Below are positions 9,193-16,096 of a DNA stretch of 64,000 bases, piece after piece. The stretch's first letter is position 1. Every line of letters begins with the position of its first letter. Below the pieces are notes generated by a model. That model was not told where the DNA came from. It saw only the letters and a program-made list of their open reading frames with translations, and did no database searches. The DNA comes from Nitrospirillum amazonense (GTDB taxonomy: Bacteria; Pseudomonadota; Alphaproteobacteria; Azospirillales; Azospirillaceae). A program made the translations under genes and the position numbers. The stretch covers positions 25,859-89,858 of the forward strand of contig NZ_VITN01000026.1 of NCBI RefSeq assembly GCF_007828045.1, read 5' to 3'.

Positions 9193-9861
9193 TCAGCCGC
9201 GCACGGTGAGCCGCAGGCGGTCCTCGGCCTGCAGCACCGCTTTCAGCCGTTCGTAATTCGGCACCTTGGGATGGGCGGTGTCCAAGGGCTGGTGGTGCGT
9301 GGCGGTGATGACGGCCACGGCGGCGCCGGCCGCCTCCCCCGCCGCGATGCCGGCGGGCGCATCCTCCCACACCAGGCAATCCCGCGGCGCCACCTCCAGC
9401 TGGCGGGCGGCCAGCAGGAAGGGGTCGGGCGCCGGCTTGCCCCGGCTGACATCTTCGGCGGTGACTATGACCGGCGGCGGGGTCAGGCCGGCCGCCCTGA
9501 GGCGCACCTGGGCCAGGGCGCGGGGGGCCGATGTCACCACCGCCCAGCGCGCGGGCGGCAGGTTCGCCACGACGGCAGCTGCGCCGGGGATGGCCACTGT
9601 GCCCGCCACGTCATCGATCTCATCCCGCGTCAGTTGGGCCACCTCCGCCTCAACGTCCGTGCCGGGCGGCGCCCAGCGGCGGATGGTCTCCACCGCGCGA
9701 ACGCCGTGCATGGTTGCCAGTATGGGCGCCGGGTCCAGGCCGTGGCGCGTGGCCCAGCGGGACCATGCCCGGTTGGCGGCGGCGATGCTGTCGATCAGGG
9801 TGCCGTCCATGTCGAACAGGAAGGCGGCGAAGGTGCGGTCGGCGTGGGGAATGGCGGGCAT
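9193..9861 (-). CDS. HAD-family phosphatase (subfamily IA)
   Basis: 222 residues with all HAD motifs: DMDGTLIDS (nucleophile and acid Asp), VVTSA, the Lys of GKPAPDPF and the acidic WEDAPAGI. The helical cap lies between motifs one and two. The sequence resembles glycerol-3-phosphate or sugar-phosphate phosphatases of the Gpp/YfbT type; the exact substrate cannot be told. Start at ATG 9861, although the frame is open further upstream. Converges with the LysR gene end to end. Confidence 0.87.
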   Translation of the reverse strand: MPAIPHADRTFAAFLFDMDGTLIDSIAAANRAWSRWATRHGLDPAPILATMHGVRAVETIRRWAPPGTDVEAEVAQLTRDEIDDVAGTVAIPGAAAVVANLPPARWAVVTSAPRALAQVRLRAAGLTPPPVIVTAEDVSRGKPAPDPFLLAARQLEVAPRDCLVWEDAPAGIAAGEAAGAAVAVITATHHQPLDTAHPKVPNYERLKAVLQAEDRLRLTVRG

Positions 9862-9965
9862 GGGTCCAGCGGCGTGGTCGGGGTGCCGCCATCCTGCGAT
9901 GGGGACGGCAACCCTGTCGATGCACGGGAACGCAAGGCACCGCCGATGTCGGCGGGCTTGTTTTC

Positions 9966-10967
9966 TCACACCGGCAGTGGGTTGCCCGGGGACACCCGTT
10001 CCCGGCCATGCGGCTTGCCATAGTCCAATGCCGGGCCCACGGGCACGATGCCGGTGGGATTGATGGAGCGGTGGCTTTCGTAATAGTGGCCCTTGATGTG
10101 CGCCAGGTTCACCGTCCCGGCCACGCCCGGCAGCTGGTACAGGTCGCGCAGGTAGGCGGAAAGGTTGGCGTAGTCGGAGATGCGGCGGATGTTGCACTTG
10201 AAGTGGCCGACATAGACGGGGTCGAAGCGCACCAGGGTGGTGAACAGGCGGATATCCGCCTCCGTCACGTGGTCGCCGGTCAGGAAGCGGCGGCTGGCCA
10301 GGCGGTCGTCCAGCCAGTCCAGGGTTTCGAACAGGGGGCCGACGGCCTCCTCATAGGCGGCCTGGGTGGTGGCGAAGCCCGCCTTGTAGACGCCGTTGTT
10401 GACGGTGTCGTAGATGCGGGCGTTCAGCGCGTCGATCTCCGGCCGCAGCGCCTGGGGATAATAATCGCCCGGCTTGGCGCCCACACCGTCGAACGCGCCG
10501 TTGAACATGCGGATGATCTCGGAAGACTCGTTGTTCACGATGGTCCGCCGCTGCCTGTCCCACAGCACCGGCACCGTGACCCGGCCGCTGTAGCGCGGAT
10601 CGGCCGCCTGGTAGACCTGGTACAGCACGCGGGCGTTGTTCACCGTGTCGGGCACGGTGCCGGGGCCCTCGGTGAAGGTCCACCCTTCCTCCAGCATGCG
10701 CCAATGCACGACGGAGACGCTGATGGCGTCTTCCAGCCCCTTCAGCGTCCGCATGATCAGGGTGCGGTGGGCCCAGGGACAGGCGAGGCTGACGTACAGG
10801 TGGTAACGGCCGGCTTCCGCCTTGAAGCCCCCTTCCCCGCTGGGCCCGGCGGATCCGTCGGCCGTGACCCAGTGGCGGAAGGCGCTGTCCTTGCGCACGA
10901 AGCGGCCGCCCGTCGACTTGGTCTCATACCAGACGTCGCGCCATTCACCCTCAACCAGCAAACCCAT
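9966..10967 (-). CDS. yqjG: Glutathionyl-hydroquinone reductase, Xi-class glutathione transferase
   Basis: The Cys of LACPWAHRT (about residue 63) is the catalytic Cys of Xi-class enzymes, which use glutathione to reduce glutathionyl-hydroquinones. The thioredoxin-like N-terminal domain also has a long insertion and VVHWRMLEEGWTF; the helical C-terminal domain contains DWLDDRL and later ADIRLFTTLVRFDPVYVGHFKCN, both typical. Length is 333 residues. The start at ATG 10967 has GGGAGAGA upstream. Cytosolic. Confidence 0.92.
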   Translation of the reverse strand: MGLLVEGEWRDVWYETKSTGGRFVRKDSAFRHWVTADGSAGPSGEGGFKAEAGRYHLYVSLACPWAHRTLIMRTLKGLEDAISVSVVHWRMLEEGWTFTEGPGTVPDTVNNARVLYQVYQAADPRYSGRVTVPVLWDRQRRTIVNNESSEIIRMFNGAFDGVGAKPGDYYPQALRPEIDALNARIYDTVNNGVYKAGFATTQAAYEEAVGPLFETLDWLDDRLASRRFLTGDHVTEADIRLFTTLVRFDPVYVGHFKCNIRRISDYANLSAYLRDLYQLPGVAGTVNLAHIKGHYYESHRSINPTGIVPVGPALDYGKPHGRERVSPGNPLPV

Positions 10968-11139
10968 GGGTTCTCTCCCGTAAACCGGGCCGGCGTTTGG
11001 GCGCCGGCCGTCGGATGATAGATAGCGCCGACGCGAACCGGGCGGCAGGCCCATAATTGTGCGGCTATCATTCAGGAAACCGGAACGGTGCCGGGTGGTT
11101 CCGGAACGCCGCCGCCTGCGCGATCTCATCAACGCGCAC

Positions 11140-11400
11140 GGGAAGGTGGTTGAGAAATTCCGCCTTGATTTCCTACAGACGCTGCTGGATCGAGGCTTGA
11201 ATGAGGATTACCTCGCGGGCGGCCAGCACCTGTGGAACAGCGGCATGTTCCTGTTCCGCGCCGACCGTCTGGTGGAGGAACTGGGCCGGTTCGAACCCAA
11301 GCTGATTGAGGCGGTGCGCGAGGCGCTGGCCTCCAAGCTGGAGTTCTCGGTGGTGCGCCAGGTGGCTAGCCACATCTCGCGGCGGGTTGGCTACGCGTTC
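11140..11400 (+). pseudogene. Remnant of a mannose-1-phosphate guanylyltransferase (manC-like)
   Basis: The plus frame here reads DYLAGGQHLWNSGMFLFRAD followed by LVEELGRFEPKLIEAV, the family signature of ManC/CpsB guanylyltransferases. The nucleotidyltransferase N-terminus (signature Gly/Arg/Lys loop) and the C-terminal isomerase part are missing, and the frame runs on into the antisense of the next gene. It is therefore a fragment of about 60-85 recognisable residues, not a working gene. The borders are approximate. The rest of 10968-11471 shows nothing I can name. Confidence 0.6.
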
Positions 11401-11471
11401 TCGCCCTATCATGTGAACTTGGGCGAGGGGGCACACCTGACTGGGCTCGGTCTGGGGCAGCTTCTGATCCC

Positions 11472-12842
11472 TCAGCGCTGGGCGGCGGCGCTCTCGTCCG
11501 GCGCCACCGCGCGGATGACCGCCCGCGTGTCCCGGCCCGCCTGGCGCATGCGGTCGGCCACCAGGTCGGCCAGCTTGGCCTGCTCCGCCGCCGGCGCCTG
11601 GCGCGACAGCGCGTAAAGGTCGGCGTCCTTGCCATCCAGGTTGGTGGCGGCATCCGAGACATAGCGGGCGGGGAAGCTGCGCTCCAGCTGCGCGTCCAAC
11701 GCGTCGGCCACGGCGACCGACTGCGCGCTGCTGACCTCGCGCAAGGTGTCGGGTTGCAGCCGCTGCACGGTCGCGTCGCCGCCGGTGTCGCGCAGGGCCG
11801 CCAGCAACGGATCGCCCATCTCCCCCCGGACGTAGGCCACCGTCATGCGGTTCTTCTGATAGTTCTCCAGCGAGGTGTGGCGGTTGGTGACGCGGTTCAG
11901 GGCCGCGAGCTTGGGGCCGTGGATGCCCGCCATGTCCAGCACGCTGGTCCACAGCATGGACGGAACGCCGACGCCGGGCAGGACCCGGGCGTGATAGGGC
12001 TGCGCCATGTCCTGGACGTAGTGAATGGCCCAGCCGGCGAAGCGCCAGCCCCAGTAGGGGTGGCCCTGCGCGAAGGCGAAGCGCGACAGGGTCATGTACA
12101 GGTGGACCCGCGCCTCGGGATAGGTCTTCTGCAGGTAGGGGGCCGCCTTATAGAGGATGCCGGACTCGTGATAGAAGCCCATGTGGAAGGGCGCCTGGCT
12201 GCCATAGTCCAGCAGCGGGTTGCCGAAGGGCTGCGTGCCGAAGCTGTATAGCGCCCCCTGCTTCTGGCCGTTGTCCTGGAACAGCCCGATATCCAGGCCG
12301 AAGTCCGGCTCGTTGGACGCGGTGGCGACGACGTCGGCCACGGGCACCGCCTCCCCCTCCTCCAGCCGTTCCATCTGTTTCAAGTCCACGTCTTCCGGGT
12401 TCTTGAGGATGCTGAGGGCCGGCCAGTCCATCCCCCGCCCCGTCGCCGCGTCGGTGCCCGGCGGTCGCTGGCGGTAGAGGGCGATGGGCACGTCCTCGTT
12501 GACGCGGATGGCGTGGACGAAAGCCAGCTTCAGCGCCGCCGCGTCCGCATCGCCGGGAACGTTGAAGGCCAGCCCGTCCGGCCGGGGGGCGTAGAACGGG
12601 ACATGGGCCCGCGCCCATTGCTCTTCCTCCTCCAGCACCTTGGGCAGGGCCGCCGCCTCCTTGGCCAGGAAGCCCGCCAGCGTTTCCGCCGGCACGCTAT
12701 GCCCGGCCACCTGCGGCATCGCCTCCACCGCCGGCCAGGTGCACAGGGTGTGGTTGCTCCACGCCCAGGCCGCCGGCTGGGCGGCGAAGAAGAAGGCGGC
12801 GGTCAGGCACAGGCAGCGGCGGAGGGGAAAGGGGTGTCGCAT
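11472..12842 (-). CDS. Secreted zinc-dependent phospholipase C / P1 nuclease-like protein
   Basis: The signal peptide (residues about 1-27, ending QPAAWA) is followed at once by WSNHT. In the zinc phospholipase C/P1 nuclease superfamily the mature protein starts with Trp, whose amino group binds zinc. The later HYVQDMAQPYHAR has the superfamily's H-x3-D and P-x-H pattern. Other His residues (FHMGFYHE, LYMTLSRF) are in plausible places. At 456 residues it is longer than classical PLC. Predicted to act on phospholipids or phosphodiesters outside the cytoplasm; the substrate is inferred. Confidence 0.72.
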   Translation of the reverse strand: MRHPFPLRRCLCLTAAFFFAAQPAAWAWSNHTLCTWPAVEAMPQVAGHSVPAETLAGFLAKEAAALPKVLEEEEQWARAHVPFYAPRPDGLAFNVPGDADAAALKLAFVHAIRVNEDVPIALYRQRPPGTDAATGRGMDWPALSILKNPEDVDLKQMERLEEGEAVPVADVVATASNEPDFGLDIGLFQDNGQKQGALYSFGTQPFGNPLLDYGSQAPFHMGFYHESGILYKAAPYLQKTYPEARVHLYMTLSRFAFAQGHPYWGWRFAGWAIHYVQDMAQPYHARVLPGVGVPSMLWTSVLDMAGIHGPKLAALNRVTNRHTSLENYQKNRMTVAYVRGEMGDPLLAALRDTGGDATVQRLQPDTLREVSSAQSVAVADALDAQLERSFPARYVSDAATNLDGKDADLYALSRQAPAAEQAKLADLVADRMRQAGRDTRAVIRAVAPDESAAAQR

Positions 12843-12971
12843 CTAAGACCCTGTTTTCTCGGGGACCATTAAGGATGGGCCGGACCATACCCGGGTTAGA
12901 AGTCATTTCCGCGACAGATCCCCCGAAATCCAGCACCTTGAAGCCACGTGGAACCATCCCCTATTCGCGGC

Positions 12972-13220
12972 TCAACACTTCGTCGCCTGCGGCTGGAGGC
13001 TGCCCCCTTCCCGGGTCAACAGCCGCCGGAACGCGGCTCGGTCCCCTTTCCCCTGACGTTCGGCAAAGAAAGTGGCTGTCCGCATGGCGGACAACTTTTC
13101 CGCCACCGCCGTTGCCACGAACTGATTGAGGCTGGTCCCGTCTTGAGCGGCCAACCGCTCCGCCTCCGCCTTCACGGAAACGGGCAGACGCAGAGGATAT
13201 GTCGATGTCTTGGTCATCAT
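12972..13220 (-). CDS. Ribbon-helix-helix (HicB/CopG-like) small DNA-binding protein
   Basis: 82 residues. YPLRLPVSVKAEAERLA followed by GTSLNQFVATAVAEKL is a ribbon-helix-helix fold as seen in solitary HicB- or CopG-like antitoxins. The ATG at 13220 has GAGGAC eight bases upstream, and the gene starts only 10 bases after the end of the IS-split gene, so the two were probably one operon before the insertion. No separate toxin gene of a known family is adjacent. Confidence 0.75.
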   Translation of the reverse strand: MMTKTSTYPLRLPVSVKAEAERLAAQDGTSLNQFVATAVAEKLSAMRTATFFAERQGKGDRAAFRRLLTREGGSLQPQATKC

Positions 13221-13230
13221 GATCTTGTCC

Positions 13231-14036
13231 TCAACAAAACATCGCCACGGTTTCCAGCATGGGCACCTCGGGCGCGCCAAAACTAACCAGCCGCACATCC
13301 AGATCGACAGTCTGGACCTTATTCAGCGCACGCCGCATGGCATTGTCGATCCACTCATCCTCATTGCCAAAAGCGCCACCGCCCAGGCGGGTTAGTAGAA
13401 CGGTGTTGGATGCGCCCCGGCGTGCGTTGAGGACCGCCGCCAGAAGGGTGGCTTCATAAGCGGCCTCCAGAATCAAAGTGCCGAACATCCGCCACATATA
13501 ACTCATGGCATTGCAGTAAGCCGCTGGAAGGGCCGAACAAAAGGCTTGTGAGACGATAGGGCGTGACGGCACTGGCGCGTCCGTTACCTCGACGTCCCAA
13601 TGCAGGCCGATCCTTAGCAAGCCTCGAAGCGCATCCAGTGCAGGTGGGTCGAGGCCATAAAGGTAGGCGTTGATGTCGGCGAGTTGCTCCTCCGTGCATA
13701 ACGCATATCCGTTCCTCATTGCCCAAGGAACCTGACCTGGTCGCCCAAGCGCCTGAGCCAGCGCAACACCGAGGTCCGCCAGGCAATCGATTTGGCGTTC
13801 GGCGGTCTGTCCTTCGCCATCCTTCATGGGCACGAAATAGTTCCGGTATATCGTCACCGCGCCTGCGGCGATGGCGCAGGCCGGTCCCTGTGTTCGGTCC
13901 TGTTCATATCGAGTCACCCCTTGCTCTGGCGAGACTCGAGGTGACACCATCTCCAGCAAGTTGAATTGCGACGCCACCTGAAATAATGCGCCACTGAATT
14001 CGGGTGCGTGATGCATACGCCGCACATCACCACTAA
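13231..14036 (-). pseudogene. 3' part of a conserved gene split by the IS5 element
   Basis: Carries 267 of the 341 codons of the original gene, from SGDVRRMHHAPEF to the stop. Conserved-looking stretches include GALFQVASQFNLLEM, TQGPACAIAAGAVTIYRNYF and LTRLGGGAFGNEDEWI. The last, a Gly-rich loop, recalls macrodomain or ADP-ribose-binding folds, which is a guess from pattern only. In its present state the open frame runs upstream into IS sequence and could start at 14133, giving a chimeric N-terminus of about 33 foreign residues. The frame is otherwise undamaged, so the insertion looks recent. Confidence 0.8.
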
Positions 14037-15348
14037 CAGGGTGCGGAAGAACGGTTGTGTGCGGCCCCTTACCCCCTGCGCCGAAGCGTTGCGCTGACTT
14101 GGGCGAGGGGTTACAGGCCGCTTTTGCCGCCATTTTCCCCGGGTCCCGCCGTTTGAAGGCGGATCCCGGGCATGGTCATGCCGCCACCATCAACTTGGGC
14201 AGCCTGACGAGGTTGTAGGCGGCGGCGGTCAGGGCGAAGGCCCAGCCCACGCGATCCGTTCCCTTCTGTCGTGTCTTGCGTAGGCCGCCGATGGTCTTGG
14301 CCCACCCGAAGACCTTCTCAATGCGCTTGCGGACGCGCAAGGATACGGCATAGCCGGGATGGCGGGTGGTGCGGCCGTCGATGGCGCTACTGCGCCGCAG
14401 CGTGCCGGTTTCGGTTCGCTGCTCGTTGCGGGCGATGTGAGGCGTGACCTTGCGAACGCGCAACTGGGCAATGAACTCACGCACGTCGTAGGCCTTGTCG
14501 GCGCCCAAGGTGACCCGCTTCGTCGGCTTCAGCCCGTCGATCAAGGCCAGCGCCGCCTCGCGTTCCGCGGTGCCGGTGGCCTGGGTCAGCGTGGCGCCGA
14601 CCACCAGGCCGTTGCGGTTCTCCATCAGCACATGGCCCATGTAAGCCAAGCGCGCCGGCTGGCCGTCACTCTTGCGATACAGCTTGGCCTCGGGGTCGGT
14701 GGCGGACGCATGGGTCTTGTTGGACCGCTTCTCCCCGTGGAAGTCCCGCTCCCCATTGCGGCCAGGGCCCGGTGGATTGTCGTCGCCGTCCTTGGGCCGG
14801 AAGCTCTTGACCGACGCCCACGCCTCGATCAGCGTGCCGTCCACCGAGAAGTGCTCATCCGACAGCAGGTTCCACCCGCGCGCCTGGGCCACAACGGCCG
14901 CCAGGAACTTCGCCGCCACGTCACCGGAAAGAAGCCGCTCACGGTTCTTCGTGAACACCGTCACGTCCCAGATGGCCGCGTCCATCGCCAGCCCGGCAAA
15001 CCACCGGAACAGCAGATTGTAATCCATCTGTTCCATCAGTTGCCGCTCCGACCGGATCGAATAAAACGACTGCAGCAGCAACGCACGCAGCAGCTTCTCC
15101 GGCGGAATGGAGGGACGGCCCACCTTCGCGTACAGCGCATCAAACTCCGGAGAAAGGACCTCCAGCGCCTCGTCGCAGATCGCTCGGATCGCACGCAGCG
15201 GATGACCAGCCGGAACCCGGGCCTCGCAACTCACATACGAAAACAAACCCTCCGTCCGAATGTCGCCGCCACGCATCTCTTCCCTCCGAATCCGTAGGGG
15301 AAGCGAATCATGACCAAGCGTCAGACGGAAGGGTTTTTCCGCACCCTG
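14037..15348 (-). mobile_element. IS5-family insertion sequence, complete, 1312 bp
   Basis: Imperfect terminal inverted repeats begin CAGGGTGCGGAAGAAC on the left (14037) and CAGGGTGCGGAAAAAC on the right (read from 15348). The element is flanked by a perfect 4-base direct repeat CTAA at 14033-14036 and 15349-15352; this fits the C-W-A-R target preference of IS5-type elements. It carries one transposase gene. Removing the element and one CTAA restores an uninterrupted 341-codon reading frame on the minus strand. Confidence 0.92.
14176..15276 (-). CDS. IS5-family DDE transposase
   Basis: 366 residues, intact. A DUF772-like N-terminus (GRPSIPPEKLLRALLLQSFY, RSERQLMEQMDYNLLFRWF) precedes the DDE catalytic core: first Asp in FSVDGTLIEAW, second in LGADKAYD, and Glu in RIEKVFGWAK. 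The ATG at 15276 has GGAGGGAAG upstream. It lies on the minus strand inside the element, in the same direction as the gene it disrupts. No frameshift is present, so the element may still be mobile. Confidence 0.95.
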   Translation of the reverse strand: MRGGDIRTEGLFSYVSCEARVPAGHPLRAIRAICDEALEVLSPEFDALYAKVGRPSIPPEKLLRALLLQSFYSIRSERQLMEQMDYNLLFRWFAGLAMDAAIWDVTVFTKNRERLLSGDVAAKFLAAVVAQARGWNLLSDEHFSVDGTLIEAWASVKSFRPKDGDDNPPGPGRNGERDFHGEKRSNKTHASATDPEAKLYRKSDGQPARLAYMGHVLMENRNGLVVGATLTQATGTAEREAALALIDGLKPTKRVTLGADKAYDVREFIAQLRVRKVTPHIARNEQRTETGTLRRSSAIDGRTTRHPGYAVSLRVRKRIEKVFGWAKTIGGLRKTRQKGTDRVGWAFALTAAAYNLVRLPKLMVAA

Positions 15349-15569
15349 CTAATGGTCCGCACGGTCAGGCGACCGGGTGCGCCGTGATTTGCGGCGACGC
15401 GTTGGCGCAGGGCTTCCAGGGAAACCACCTCCAAATTCCCAATACCGAATGTCCGGCCATTGACCTGTGACCGCAGCGCCCCATCCTCGATGGACAAGCG
15501 ACCGCGTGTTTCGGCGTAGGTCGTCTCAGGAAAGCCCATTAGGCGTTCGAACCAGTCCACCCGCCGCAT
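15349..15569 (-). pseudogene. 5' part of the conserved gene split by the IS5 element
   Basis: Codons 1-73 and two bases of codon 74 of the split gene, starting MRRVDWFERLMGF at ATG 15569, with AAGAGG directly before it and AAGGA further upstream. The frame now reads nine residues on into the IS before a stop at 15321. Joined to base 14032 it continues in frame as ACC ATT AGT GGT GAT. The recognisable N-terminal module (TYAETRGRLSIEDGALRS, NGRTFGIGNLEVVSL) has the look of a small domain preceding the conserved core. Confidence 0.8.
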
Positions 15570-15694
15570 CCTCTTTAATCTTATCCTTAAAGGACGGTAG
15601 CTCCCCAGCCCCGGTTTGCAAACCGTCGGGTCAAGGCGCTCTGGTACCGTTCGCTCATGAAGCGCTTGTTGTAATCAGAGCCAGGTGCTCGACC

Positions 15695-16084
15695 ATGCCG
15701 CTGTTCCCGCCCCGCCCCTGCCCCGCATGCCACAGGCATACGATCCCGCCCATGGCGAACATGACCAAGTCCCGGCCCTTCGTCTGCCCGAACTGCGACG
15801 CAGAGGTTTATTCCAAGTGGACCTTCCTGGCGTGGATTTTCTATTTCGAGCCCGTGATGTGGCTGATCTTGCTGGCGGTGTTATACGTGGCCTTCACGCT
15901 GCTGCGCTTCATGCCACCGTTCGCGGTATTCTGCGTGCTGGCGGCCGGGGCCGCGGGATGGTTCCTGGTCTTCGCGATGCTGTGGCCCCTGACGGTCAAG
16001 AAAAAGCCCGGCCTGTGGGGTGAAACGCCGGATGTTCGCCCCACAAGCCGAAAGGCCGGATCGTTTCCGACCCGGCCTTTCTAG
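15695..16084 (+). CDS. Small zinc-ribbon membrane protein
   Basis: 129 residues. Two CxxC pairs in the first 35 residues (CPAC, CPNC) suggest a zinc ribbon; two hydrophobic segments (about 45-70 and 75-98) follow, then a basic tail. No family is recognised with certainty. The ATG at 15695 is the first that gives this organisation; the frame is open further upstream. The last 11 codons are written through a strong hairpin that probably is the transcription terminator, so the exact C-terminus is unusual. Confidence 0.6.
   Translation: MPLFPPRPCPACHRHTIPPMANMTKSRPFVCPNCDAEVYSKWTFLAWIFYFEPVMWLILLAVLYVAFTLLRFMPPFAVFCVLAAGAAGWFLVFAMLWPLTVKKKPGLWGETPDVRPTSRKAGSFPTRPF
16050..16081. terminator. Hairpin between two convergent genes, candidate bidirectional terminator
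   Basis: GAAAGGCCGG (16050-16059) and CCGGCCTTTC (16072-16081) are perfect 10-base arms around a 12-base loop. It lies between the zinc-ribbon gene and the convergent SPFH gene. Runs of A and T at the two arm ends suit termination in either direction. It overlaps the last codons of the zinc-ribbon gene. Confidence 0.65.
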
Positions 16085-16096
16085 GTCCCTCAGACC

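Noticed and set aside
11417..14110. The 14-mer ACTTGGGCGAGGGG occurs both after the manC remnant (about 11417) and inside the IS5 element (about 14097).
   Set aside because: The match is too short in GC-rich DNA and does not lie at an element end, so it does not show that the IS once sat at the first place.
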